In this document: piece by piece, positions 37,244 to 49,543 of the stretch | Layout: the number at the start of each line of letters is the position of its first letter | How positions within the stretch are numbered: position 1 is the first letter of the stretch | Assembly (NCBI GenBank): GCA_905221615.1 | Contig: CAJNDT010004546.1 | Span: 427,501 to 491,500, forward strand | From: Symbiodinium sp. CCMP2592 | Taxonomy: Eukaryota; Sar; Dinophyceae; Suessiales; Symbiodiniaceae | DNA length: 64,000 bases | Direction of reading: 5' to 3' | Position numbers and translations under genes: made by a program | Notes under the pieces: generated by a model | What the model saw: only the letters and a program-made list of their open reading frames with translations | Told to the model about the DNA's origin: nothing | Databases searched by the model: none

Positions 37244-38630
37244 TGTTGTGACAGGCAGGGGGTTTCGTGCTGTTTCGTGCGCTTGCACGAACTCTGAACG
37301 AGTCCCTGCGCTTACTCTGCAGGCGTTTTCGTCGACACGGCGATCGAGAAGAACCAGTTGGACAAGGAGCTCGCGGTTCAGGAGGATCTGCGGAAGAAGA
37401 GGTTGCGACGCCCAGCTGCACACCAACTTGTGGAGGCATTGTCATTCTCCTTGTTGTTGTTTTCTTCTTGTTGTTATTGTTTTCCTCGCTTTTACCATTG
37501 TTGTATGTGTCTGCTCGGAACGGTCACAGCCGCAAAGCTCAGGCATGAATAAGATCAGGGATGTTCTCAGCGAGCTTGATTCCAGTGGGGATGGCATCAT
37601 TACGCAGCAGGAGTTCGAAATCCAGCTGTAACCCGGCAGCAGTCAGCTCGGGCATCTGTTACTGCATTCGTGGCGTGTCTTGTCTCAAGAAACAGCCGAT
37701 CCCCGAACCCCAAGAACAAACCCTGTAAAGCCTATATCATTGCGAACCTGCGAACCCTGACTACCGCTCCGATTCGCTCAGGCCGACTTCAACACGTTGA
37801 AGCTGGACGCGAGCGATGCCTTGCGCCTTTTCGACAGCCCCTCGACATCTCTAAAATGTTTCCGCAGGCAGAGCGAGCCCGAAGGTAAGCCTACGACTCC
37901 GCATTCCCAAGAACTCCAGAGCAAGTCCAACTAGCACCGATACGATGCCAACCGTCAGAAACCCCCACCATCCCCACACTGTCTGAAAGGCTTTCTTCCT
38001 CGCGCCATCCAGCGGATACAGCACCTCGCAGCTTTCTGCCCTTCGCACCCACCCCCACACAGATGGGCTTTGGCGGATGCTTTATATGCTTTCATGTGTC
38101 AGAAGCGGGGCAGAGTAAGCAAGCTGCTTCACGTATGAGAGCCCCCCCAAAACCCCAAAACTTCTCAAAAAGGAAGTTCCTAAACCCCTGCAACCTAAAG
38201 TTCTAAATCCTTGATCCTTATGCCCTTCAACCATGAGCCCTATAAGTATCCCTTCTTAGGGCGGCGGCTCTCATCCCCCCCGAAACGCCGCAGCGCCTCC
38301 TCCGCGAGCCCTTCGCTCCCCGGGGCCCTCGCCTCGCTCCTTGGAACCACTGGGGGACCGCTCTTTTCTTGAAAAGGTTTCAGAGAGAGAGGTTCAGAAT
38401 GGGGGGGGTCGGGGGGGGGGGGGTCTTCTTGCGGACTTGGGGGCGGTTGCAAATTGAGGCTGGGAGACAGACTTGGGGGCAGGATGCGTTGGATGCTTTG
38501 TAAAAAAGGTGGCGGTGAGGACCGGGATCGGGCAGGTGACTGGGCTATCAGTTTCTCCATCTCAGGCGATGGCTCGGATGGTGTCAACATTGACGAGTTC
38601 GTCTGCTCCGGCTGCGACCCCGTTTCTCTG
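37244..38630 (+). CDS. EF-hand voltage-gated cation channel-like gene, partial, several exons
   Basis: Exon pieces in order: LNVVT (ending 37254), then after a 68-bp intron with a GC donor (37255-37322) GVFVDTAIEKNQLDKELAVQ (37323 to about 37420). Next are SELDSSGDGIITQQEFEIQ with a canonical 12-residue EF-hand loop (exon from 37543, loop 37578-37613), FNTLKLDASDALRLFD (37782-37835) and GDGSDGVNIDEFVCSG (38566-38630, GT donor next). This order, S6 end with NVVTGVFVD, charged helix, then an EF-hand pair, is that of dinoflagellate and other protist Na/Ca-type channels. The upstream pore and voltage sensor were not found, and some exon junctions do not join in phase, so this may be a fragment or a decayed copy. 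Confidence 0.5.
38136..38430. repeat. G/C-run low-complexity inside channel region
   Basis: Runs of C at 38140-38147 and of G at 38401-38424 (two G blocks broken by TC), able to form G-quadruplexes. Lies within a presumed intron. Confidence 0.5.
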
Positions 38631-41600
38631 GTGAGGCGACCACGCTCCACACGCAGGTGCACAAATTGAAGTTGGGTCGCACCACTGCCTGTTAGCTAGG
38701 CCGGATGGAGGCTGCCACAGCTGGGGACCTGCGCTTGTGGCCGATCGACAGGTGATGCAGATGGACGTCAAAGATATCCCGAACAAGAGACGTCCTGGAG
38801 ATTTTGGAGGACATGCGAAATCGACCGAGGGGCAGCGCCAGTCGACCCTCCCAGCGTGAGAGCCTGCATTTGCAATTGTGATTTCCCATTCAACCGGGCA
38901 ATTTGAGAGTGACGAAGTGAGAAATCTCAGGCCCGTATCCTCTTCGATTCAATGCAAGACGGGTCTCCAAGCCTCGAATTCAGGAGTCCCAAACTCGTTT
39001 ACTCAAGTGCACTTTGTTTCTGCCGGCACTTTATGGCGATGCTCTCTTCACCCTCAAAGAGAGTTGCTGCGCAGTCTAATTCGGTGCGCATCTGATGCCT
39101 GCACCATCGCTAGGCTAAGAGAAGGACCATCGCGGCCAGGAGGCGGGAGGCAATCCTCCCTGGGTGTCTTTCGAAAAGGGGGGCGGCTCTTCAGAAGAAT
39201 CTCTGACCTGGTATGACCTTCAATGCGGCGGGGGCCGGGGTGTTCAGCTCTGATCGGCTCGTGTCTGTTCGCACTTCCCTCGGTGCCTCGAGCGACGAGC
39301 CCTGAAGCAACGGCGAAGTATGGGATGTCAAGGATTGCAAAGAGATCGACACCACGTTTGACGTTTGTGTTTGGTCAATCATGTTAACCCTGCAGTGCCT
39401 CCAAGCGGTCGGTCTTGATCATGCACAGCTTCTCATAGCGGCATAGGGTCATATAGGACAATCGTATGCCATGGCCATAATCTACTTCGAAGCCGGTCGG
39501 GGTGTGGACGATGTGCTCTCCGGCCGATCCGTTCGGTCTAGATCATTACTCGTCGTACCTAGAAAAACAAATGTACCGTGAAAAAGGGAAATGACCTTAA
39601 ACACTTGGTGCATTTACGTCGTTTAAGGTACCCTGGACACTCTAGGTAGATTCGGCATCAAAGTCGTTTTTAGTTTTTGATGCCGGCCGATGGGAGCCCT
39701 GAGTGCAGTACGACGCTTTGTCCCTCCATTAATGGAGGCGATCGACGCAGTGGACATGGTGAGAGAAGAAATCGGTTCTGAGTTCTTGACTTGCAGCCCG
39801 CTGTGACTGTGAGTCCATCATGCAGAGAAGTCTTTCGAAGCGTTTCTGAAGGCAGCCCTCTATGTCCAGCAAACGAGCGGTTGGTACTAGGTTTTTGCAC
39901 TGGCTTTCGGCATGATTGCATTCCCTCATGGTGTGAGGACTACAGATGATGTCGAAGTTCACCAGTCATGGTTGCAGAAGTGCGTTTACAGCACCGGCTA
40001 TGAGATGTGCAGCCGCCTGGATTGAGCAATAAGCCGGAAGGTCAAGGGCGCAAATCTCTGAGCCTACTTGCAATGATGCATCATATATCACATACATCTG
40101 TATACATGCATGCGTGTGTTGTCCGCTTATCTAGGTATGTATGTCCTTTAGTCGTAATTCTAGTTATGTGTGGACACGTCGACAGATAGATGATAGCTAG
40201 ACAGCAGATGGACAGATACATGGGATGAGAGCTCCTGGATTGTGGAGCCTTGGTTGGAAGCAGTGTCGGCCTGGGTTTCAAGAAGCAGTCATGCCCGACA
40301 AACCGTCAGGTATACTGTACTCTGATCGTGTTTGGATAGTGCCACTTATATCTACTAATTAACTGTTTAGTCGCCTATAGTACAGCATCGAGTTGACGCC
40401 CTGTTCTGAGGCATTTTCATGCGCATTTGTGCATAGCCGTCTTTTGTCATTTCCATTCAGATCCTCTGTGCGAGTTTCTGGATTCGCATGCGTCCGAGGT
40501 GCTGTGCTGATTTTTGTGAATGCTATCTTCGTCTGTTGGCAGACAGAGTCTTGGCGAACCTACATGTTTGTGCATCGTGATCTGCCTCTTTTGGATTCTG
40601 TGTGATTCTTCGCCGTGCCTCGCTTTACGAGCCTAGGAACATTTGGCCCAGACCGACAACGAAGATGATCAGGGATTTGATCGCACGTTCTTCTATGCAG
40701 CTTAGCGGCATCTCTTGTAGAGGATCGGAACCTGGCCTGTGTGGGCTGTGCTTGACCTCGATTTTCCAGTTTCGCCATGAGGTTGCACAGGTTATGTTCT
40801 TTGTAGTACTCTTTTTGGACCTGGTCATGCGCTGGATTGAAGATGGGTTCCTGTTTTTCATCGGCAGTGAGGCAACTCTGCATTGTTTGCCTTGCACTGC
40901 TGGCAGCGTGGGCTGCTGTTTCGATGTCCTGAGAATGGTCGCCCCCTCGAGGAAATGTCGTGGAACTTGTGCCTTGCGGCATTGGAGTCGGACTCAAAGC
41001 CTGGCGTCACCCGGCGCTCGCAAGTCTGCTCGACTCTGACGACTCCGGCGTTTTGGGTTTCAGGTCGCATCGAGGCGAACGGCCTTGGGCCCGGGCCTGT
41101 TCTTGATCCACGCCGCCAGGGGTGCACAGAAGAAGGGGGAGGAAATCGGGCAGGCTGTGATCTCCGCTTTCCCCCCCCCCCCCCCCGCGAGAACTGTGGA
41201 AACATACATTTTTTCCAAAGTTCTCGGATCTGAGGATTCTGCACTCCGACGGCCGACGATCCGACCGAATACTGAGCACCTCTGCGCGCCTCCTCAACCT
41301 CAACCTGAACCCAGCGCGCGTAGACCTATAAGCCTCCAGCAGGCTCACAGGCTCCAGTCAGCGCGGCACCGGACACACATTCGATGCAAAAAACTCGCTC
41401 AAAAACAAGACCACTAAACCCTAAAGCCGAAACACCCAGCAGCGCACCCCACCGGACGCAAAATCGCCCAAGCGCGCCTCCACTGCTCCGAGCCGAGCCG
41501 GGCCGGGGGAGCGCCTGGGGCAGGGCCTCGCTCCCGGCCCGGCGGCGGCCTTTTGAGAGTGGAGAGGGAGTGGGGGGGGGGGGGTGGCGCTCTATAGGGG

Positions 41601-42842
41601 CTTAGGAGAAGTTTATACTGGGCTCTATAGGGGCTGATATAAGGGCCTTATACCCTAGGTCAGTGTCTCAGGGCGCCAGTCGAATTGGCCATGCCAGACC
41701 TGCAAAAGTGACGATGGAGCTCGAGTCGTTCTTCAGGGAAGAAGTCGGCGCTGAAGACCTCAAGAAGTGGCAGACGCATTCATTGTGCTTCCGTGAAGTG
41801 TATTGCCACTGTGGAGGTACTCTGGGTCGCCGTCCAGCGCCATGTTGACGCTCCACACCTCCATGCATGTCCGGAGGAGAAGGCTGGACAGTGTCACGTG
41901 GCCACGTGGGTGGGGTTGCCTTTCCTCTTCTTCGTTTGGGTTTTGCGCCGCTTCCTTCGCGCCGCTCCGCGCCGTTCACCGTTCTGCGTGGTGTGCAACG
42001 AACGACACGAGGGGCGACTTTGCGTGCGCTGCGGCTCGCTGCGCTTCGTCTTCGGCTTTCGGAGTTTCGGAGTGAGGGGCAAACGGGCCCCAAGGTCAGG
42101 GTAATTGCGCGACGCCGCCGAGCTGCGGTTTGGGCGGTGGCCAAAAGCGCCCCATCGAATTGCCGCAGCCGCAGAGCAAAGTTGCCTGTGGCCGGCATAG
42201 CCAATGATGGCACTTCAAAGCTACTTATATTCTGACTTTGCTTTGCTGGTGTGTCGGAACATATCTAGCCGCGTGTGCGCCGGCTTGGAGACTTTTCAGC
42301 TTTTTTGGAAGTCTGCTCGAGGTCGCGGAGCCATTCGGCGATGAGCTCTTTCAATGCGTTCGTGGACAGGGCTGCGTTGGTCTGGAGCCCTTCCGGGGCG
42401 TGGGTTTGTCCTCGTTGGATCGCCTGTCTCTCAGGACAGATGGATGTGCTGGTGCTGCCATTATGCCGATCTCCCCAGTGAATGCAGACGGAACTGCAAG
42501 CCTTGAGCCTGCTGTGTTTGGCTTCGGCACCTCGGACGCCGAGCTTAGCTGGTGCTGTGCGTTCGAGAACGACGTTCAGTCGGACACCTGGTGCTAGCCG
42601 GCAAATTGCGCTCTGAGTATCCGTGCGCTCTGAGTATCCGGTCTGTCCTTGCGGAATCGCAGAGTACGCCGAGGCTGGGAGTGTCTTTCTACACTGCAGT
42701 GCTTTCACACGTTGATGCTTGGCTGCGAAGTCGTGCGCAGGTCACTGCTCGTCTTCATTTGCATGGGTTTGCACCTCAGAAAGTGAAACATGGGGAGTTG
42801 CTGGTGTGCTTCGCTGCCAGACAGTCACGTTGCGTTTGCTTC
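38631..42842. other. Gene-poor stretch with homopolymer runs
   Basis: No gene recognised. Notable items: a C run at 41170-41187, a G run at 41571-41583, a CACTAAACCCTAAAG telomere-like bit near 41410, and an AT-rich tetranucleotide-like patch at 40080-40215. Short frames such as 41663-41848 (ELESFFREEVGAEDLKKW) read protein-like but have no family. Confidence 0.35.
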
Positions 42843-43160
42843 TTTGGATGTCTTTATACGCTGATCGCATGTTTGGAGCGTTTCGATTCGGTGTTTGGAT
42901 ATCTTTACACATTGATTTTGGGAGGGGGTAATTCTGGGTGCATTTTTGGAGTTTGTTTTCGCTACGGTGTTTGGATTTGAGTGCACACTGATTTTCGGGG
43001 GGGGAATTATGGGGCGCATCTTTGAAGTTTATTTCGATTCGGTGCTTGGGTTTCTTTACACGCTGATCTTGGGAGGGGGGAACTATGGGCGGAATTTTGG
43101 GATTGTTTCGATTCGATGTTTGCGTATCTTTACACGCTGATTTTGGAGGGGGGAGCTGTG
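42843..43160 (+). repeat. Minisatellite, about 4 degenerate copies of ~75-80 bp
   Basis: Units share TTTCGATTCGGTG, TTTGGAT/TTTGGGT, CTTTACACGCTGAT and a GGGAGGGGG run followed by AATT or AACTATGGG. Copies drift in length. Confidence 0.7.
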
Positions 43161-43889
43161 GCCGAGCTCTCCTTTGTGTTGCCTCAATGAGGTTTGTGAT
43201 TTCTCATTCTTGTGGACGATCATGCTCTGAATCGATGCGTTCTTGCCGAGCACCAAGAATCCCAATATAGGGCGATTTGCACACCGGCTTCGCTTCAATC
43301 AGCTGCAGGACCATGGGCGGTAGAGAATCCCAATCTGTCAGGACAAATTTTGGCCTTGATGATGCTGAATTCGGCGTTGTTGGTGACGTTGGTACCCTTT
43401 GACTGTCATTGCCGTAAGCAGGCCACATCCTGACATGTCGTAGCCAGATCCAGGGCTTAGCTGCGCCAGTATTGATTCTTGCGAACATGCAGGAACAGCA
43501 GCAAGATATTGGGCTCTCCAGCTTCTGAGGTGATCACCGTTTGCAATTTGCTGCTGCAGCCTGAGGTTTGTTTGGCCCCGTACGGATTACATGCTGGAAC
43601 TCGTACGTGGATCCTAGGTGCTGCAGATCGCAAGCCACGCTCCCTTGCTTTCAAGGCATAGCCAAGCCTTGACACTCTCCAGCGTCTCAGCGTTCGCAGA
43701 AGTGCTAGGATAAGTCTGTGGTACAAGCATCTCGAAGGATTTGGCCAGGCGTGGCTGTCCATTATGAGCGGCGCGTGCTTTTGATCTGGCTTGGGGCCTG
43801 GGTCTCAGCAGATGCAGTGAGAACAAGCCACGACCCGTACTGTATGCTACTATGCATGTCGCCACTGATGAGATTTGGTGCTTGGGCCA
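43161..43889. other. Unassigned stretch before the satellite
   Basis: No gene recognised. A minus-strand frame at 43204-43488 (TDWDSLPPMVLQLIEAK) reads protein-like without a known family. Confidence 0.25.
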
Positions 43890-46800
43890 GTTTCACAATC
43901 TCATGCTGGGAAGGGAGCTATGCACGCTTTCTCTGCATTTGTTTAGCGTTTTCGTGCATGAGCTCAGCTGGTCACAACCTCATGCTGGGAAGGGAACTAT
44001 GCGCGCTTTTTCTGCATTTTTTTTGTTTTCATGCTTGAGCTGTTCACAACCTCATGCCGGGAAGGGAGCTATGCGCGCTTTTTCTGCATCATTTTAGTTT
44101 TCGTGCTTGAGCTGTTCGCAACCTCAAGCTGGGAAGGGAGATATGCGCTGTTTCTGCATTTTTTGAGCGTTTTTTAAGTTGTCGTGCTTGAGCTGTTCAC
44201 AACCTCATGCTGGGAAGGGAGCTATGCGCGCTTTTTCTGCATTTTTTTTTTACGTTTTTGTGCTTGAGCTGTTCCCAACCTCATGCTGGGAAGGGAGCTA
44301 TGCGCGCTTTTTCTGCATTTTTTTCCGTTTTCGTGCTTGAGCTGTTCACAAGCTCATGCTAGAAAGGGCACTCACAACCTCATGCTGGGAAGGGAGCTAT
44401 TCGCGCTTTTTTCTGCATTTACGTTTTCATGCTTGAGCTGTTCACAACCTCATGCTGGGAAGGGAGCTATGCGCGCTTCTTCTGCATCTTTTTACGTTTT
44501 TGTGCTTGAGCTGTTCACAACCTCATGCCGGGAAGGGAGCTATATGCGCGCTTTTTTTGTATATATTTTGTTTCCGTGCTTGAGCTGTTCACAACCTCAT
44601 GCTGGGAAGGGAGCTATGCGCGCTTTTTCTGCATTTTTTTACGTTTTCATGCTTAAGCTGTTCACAACCTGATGCTGGGAAGGGAGCTATGCGCGCTTTT
44701 TCTGCATTTTTTTACGTTTTCATGCTTGAGCTGTTCACAACCTCATGCTGGGAAGGGAGCTATGCGCGCTTTTTCTGCATTTTTTTACGTTTTCATGCTT
44801 GAGCTGTTCACAACCTCATGCTGGGAAGGGAGCTATGCGTGTTTTTTCTGCTGTTTGTTTTACGTTTTTGTGCTTGAGCTGTTCACAACCTCATGCCGGG
44901 AAGGGAGCTATGCGCGCTTTTTTTTTTTTTTTTTTTTTACGTTTTCGTGCTTGAGTTGTTCACAACCTCATGCCGGGAAGGGAGCTATGCGCGTTTTTTC
45001 TTCATTTTTTCCACGTTTTCGTGCTTATGCTTGAGCTGTTCACAACCTCATGCTGGGAAGGGAGCTATGCGCGCTTTTTTGCATTTTTTTACGTTTTCGT
45101 GATTGAGCTGTTCACAACCTCATGCCGGGAAGGGAGCTATGCGCGCTTTTTCTGCATTTTTTTACGTTTTCATGCTTGAGCTGTTCACAACCTCATGCCG
45201 GGAAGGGAGCTATGCGCGCTTTTTTTTGCATTTTTCAGGTTTTCATGCTTGAGCTGTTCACAACCTCATGCTGGGAAGGGAGCTATGCGCGCTTTTTCTG
45301 AATTTTTTTACGTTTTCATGCTTGAGCTGTTCACAACCTCATGCTGGGAAGGGAGATATGCGAGCAATTTCTGCATTTTTTTAGGTTTTAGTGCTTGAGC
45401 TGCTCACAACCTCATGCTGGGAAGGGAGCTATGCGCGCTTTTTCTGCATTTTTTTTACGTTTTCATGCTTGAGCTGTTCACAACTTCATGCTGGGAAGGG
45501 AGCTATGCGCGCTTTTTCTGCATTTTCTTGCGTTTTCGTGCTTGAGCTGTTCACAACCTCATGCTGGGAAGGGAGCTATGCGCGCTTTTTCTGCATTTTT
45601 TTACGTTTTCGTGCTTGAGCTGTTCACAACCTCATGCTGGGAAGGGAGCTATGCGCGCTTTCTCTGCATTTTTTACGTTTTCGTGCTTGAGCTGTTCACA
45701 ACCTCATGCTGGGAAGGGAGCTATGCGCGCATTTTCTGCATTTTTTTTGTGCGTTTTCGTGCTTGATCTGTTCAGAACCTCACAACCTCATGCTGGGAAG
45801 GGAGCTATGCGCGCTTTTTCTGTTTTTTATTGCGTTTTCGTGCTTGAGCTGTTCACAATCCATGCTGGGAAGGAAGCTATGTGCGCTTTTTGTGCATTTT
45901 TTTACGTTTTCGTGCTTGAGCTGTTGACAACCTCATGCTGGGAAGGGAGCTATGCGCGCTTTTTCTGCATTTCTTTACGTTTTCATGCTTGAGCTGTTCA
46001 CAACTTCATGCCGGGAAGGGAGCTATGCGCGCTTTTGCTTCATTTTTTCCACGTTTTCGTGCTTATACTTGTGCTGTTCACAACCTCATGCTGGGAAGGG
46101 AGCTATGCGCGCTTTTTCTGCATTTTTTTACGTTTTCATGCTTGAGCTGTTCACAACTTCATGCTGGGAAGGGAGCTATGCGCGCTTTTTCTGCCTTTTT
46201 TTGAGGTTTCGTGCTTGAGCTGTTCACAACCTCATGCCGGGAAGGGAGCTATGCGCGCTTTTTCTGCCTTTTTTTGAGGTTTCGTGCTTGAGCTGTTCAC
46301 AACCTCATGCTGGGAAGGGAGCTATGCGCGCTTTTTCTGCATTTTTTTACGTTTTCATGCTTGAGCTGTTCACAACCTCATGCGCGCTTTTTCTGCTTTT
46401 TGTTACGTTTTCGTGCTTGAGCTGTTCACATTCTCATGCTGGGAAGGGAGCTATGCGCGCTTTTTCTGCATTTTTTTACGTTTTCATGATTGAGCTGTTC
46501 ACAACCTCATGCCGGGAAGGGAGCTATGCGCCCTTTTTCTGTCTTGTTTTTTTTTTTTTTTTACGTTTTCGTGCTTGAGCTGTTCACATTCTCATGCTGG
46601 GAAGGGAGCTATGCGCGCTTTTTCTGCATTTTTTACGGTTTAATGCTTGAGCTGTTCACAACCTCATGCCGGGAAGGGAGCTATGCGCGCTTTTTTTTTT
46701 TTTTTAACGTTTTCGTGCTTGAGTTGTTCACAACCTCATGCTGGGAAGGGAGCTACGCGCGCTTTTTCTGCATTTTTTTACGTTTTCATGCTTAAGCTGT

Positions 46801-49409
46801 TCACAACCTGATGCCGGGAAGGGAGCTATGCGCGCTCTTTATGTTTTTTTTACGTTTTCGTGCTTGAGCTGTTCACAACCTCATGCTGGGAAGGGAGCTA
46901 TGCGCGCTTTTTCTGCATTTTTTTACGTTTTCATGCATGAGCTGTTCACAACCTCATGCTGGGAAGGGAGCTATGCGCGCTTTTTCTGCTGTTTTTTTTT
47001 TTTTTTTACGTTTTCGTGCTTGAGCTGTTCACATTCTCATGCTGGGAAGGAAGCTATGCGCGCTTTTTCTGAATTTTTTTACGTTTTCATGCTTGAGCTG
47101 TTCACAACCTCATGCTGGGAAGGGAGGTATGCGCGCTTTTTCTGCATTTTTTTACGTTTTCATGCTTGAGCTGTTCACAACCTCATGCTGGGAAGGGAGC
47201 TATGCGTGCTTTTTCTGCTGTTTTTTTTACGTTTTCGTGCTTGAGCCGTTCACAACCCCATGCTGGGAAGGGAGCTATGCGCGCTTTTTCTGCATTTTTT
47301 TACGTTTTCATGCTTGAGCTGTTCACAACCTCATGCTGGCAAGGGAGCTATGCGCGCTTTTTCTGCATTTTTTTACGTTTTCATGCTTGAGCTGTTCACA
47401 ACCTCATGCTGGGAAGGGAGCTATGCGCGCTTTTTTAATTTTTTTTTTTCGTGCTTGAGCTGTTCGCAACCTCATGCTGGGAAGGGAGCTATGCGCGCTT
47501 TTTCTGCATTTTTTTACGTTTTCATGCGCACTTTTTCTGCATTTTTTTACGTTTTCATGCTTGAGCTGTTCACAACCTCATGCCGGGAAGGGAGCTATGC
47601 GCGCTTTTTCTGCTGTTGTTTTTACGTTTTCGTGCTTGAGCTGTTCACAACCTCATGCTGAGAAGGGAGCTATGCGCGCTTTTTCTGCATTTCTTTGCGT
47701 TTTCATGCTTGAGCTGTTCACAACCTCATGCCGGGAAGGGAGCTATGCGCGCTTTTTCTGCATTTTTCTACATTTTCGCGCTTGAGTGTATCACAACCTC
47801 ATGCTGGGAAGGGAGCTATGCGCGCTTTTTCTGCTTATTGTTACGTTTTCATGCTTGAGCTGTTCACAACCTCATGCTGGAAAGGGAGCTATATGCGATT
47901 TTTCTGCATTTTGTTGCTTTTAAATGCTTGAGCTGTTCACAACCTCATGCTGGGAAGGGAGCTATGCGCGCTTTTTCTGTTTGTTTTTTACGTTTTCGTG
48001 CTTGAGCTGTTCACAACCTCATGCTGGGAAGGGAGCCATGCGCGCTTTTTCTGCATTTTTTTACGTTTTCATGCTTGAGCTGTTCACAACCTCATGCTGG
48101 GAAGGGAGCTATGCGCGCTTTTTCTGACTTTTTTTGAGGTTTCGTGCTTGAGCTGTTCACAACCTCATGCCGGGAAGGGAGCTATGCGCGCTTTTTCTGT
48201 CTTTTTTTGAGGTTTCGTGCTTGAGCTGTTCACAACCTCATGCCGGGAAGGGAGCTATGCGCGCTTTTTCTGCCTTTTTTTGAGGTTTCGTGCTTGAGCT
48301 GTTCACAACCTCATGCCGGGAAGGGAGCTATGCGCGCTTTCTCTGCCTTTTTTTGAGGTTTCGTGCTTGAGCTGTTCACAACCTCATGCCGGGAAGGGAG
48401 CTATGCGCGCTTTTTCTGACTTTTTTTGAGGTTTCGTGCTTGAGCTGTTCACAACCTCATGCTGGGAAGGGAGCTATGCGCGCTTTTTCTGTCTTGTTTT
48501 TTTTTTTTTTTTTTTTTTTTTTTACGTTTTCGTGCTTGAGCTGTTCACATTCTCATGCTGGGAAGGAGCTATGCGCGCTTTTTCTGCATTTTTTTACGTT
48601 TTCATGCTTGAGCTGTTCACAACCTCATGCTGGGAAGGGAGCTATGCGCGCTTTTTCTGCATTTTTTTACGTTTTCATGCTTGAGCTGTTCACAACCTCA
48701 TGCTGGGAAGGGAGCTATGCGCGCTTTTTCTGCTTGTTTTTTTTACGTTTTCGTGCTTGAGTTGTTCACAACCTCATGCTGGGAAGGGAGCTATGCGCGC
48801 TTTTTCTGCTTGACTTTTCATGCTGAGCTTTCAAACTCATGCCTATGCGCGCTGCATTTTTTTAGGATTTTGTTCTTGAGCTGTTCACTACCTCATGCTG
48901 GGAAGGGAGCTATGCGCACTTTTTCTGCATTTTTTTGCGTTTTCATGTTTGAGCTGTTCACAACCTCATGCCGGGAAGGGAGCTATGCGCGCTTTTTCTG
49001 CATTTTTTTACGTTTTCGTGCTTGAGCTGTTCACAACCTCATGCTGGGAAGGGAGCTATGCGCGCTTTTTCTGCATTTTTTACGTTTTCATGCTTGAGCT
49101 GTTCACAACCTCATGCCGGGAAGGGAGCTATGCGCGCTTTTTTTGTTTTTTTTTTTTTTTTTTTTTACGTTTTCGTGCTTGAGTTGTTCACAACCTCATG
49201 CTGGGAAGGGAGCTATGCGCGCTTTTTCTGCATTTTTTTACTTTTTCATGCTTGAGCTGTTCACAACCTCATGCCGGGAAGGGAGCTATGCGCGCTTTTT
49301 CTGCATTTTTTTAGGATTTCGTGCTTGAGCTGTTCACTACCTCATGCTGGGAAGGGAGCTATGCGCACTTTTTCTGCATTTTTTTGCGTTTTCATGTTTG
49401 AGCTGTTGT
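43890..49409 (+). repeat. 73-bp satellite array, roughly 70-75 copies
   Basis: The core unit is 73 bp: it contains CACAACCTCATGCTGGGAAG, GGAGCTATGCGCGC, a TTTTTCTGCA step, a T run, ACGTTTTC and ATGCTTGAGCTGTT. Length varies mainly in the T run. Variants cluster: a block at 48120-48430 has five adjacent units with GAGGTTTCG in place of ACGTTTTC, and a two-unit variant at 48855-48960 recurs at 49310-49405, so homogenisation is local. Because 73 is one more than a multiple of three and no unit carries a forward stop, long false ORFs run through all three frames. The last unit is cut at 49409 where YR-D begins. Confidence 0.95.
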
Positions 49410-49543
49410 GCAGAACACGTGTGTTCGTAGTGACAAGCGTAGCGAGAACTTTCCGAAGAGAAGCCTTCGCTGTTCGCAGCACGGAGGCCCGAGGAAAGGT
49501 CGAGCGAGCTAGCCGTTTTTTGCTTTTTCGAAAGCAGGTCGCC

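Noticed and set aside
37440-37542. Hydrophobic VILLVVVFFLLLLFSSLL segment as a channel membrane helix
   Set aside because: It lies in the T-rich intron before the EF-hand exon and ends at a CTCAG acceptor, and it is placed after S6 where no helix is expected.
44283-49328. Dozens of overlapping 70-140-residue ORFs (MLGRELCALFLHFFTFSCLSC type)
   Set aside because: They are the 73-bp satellite translated in three frames; there is no independent coding evidence.
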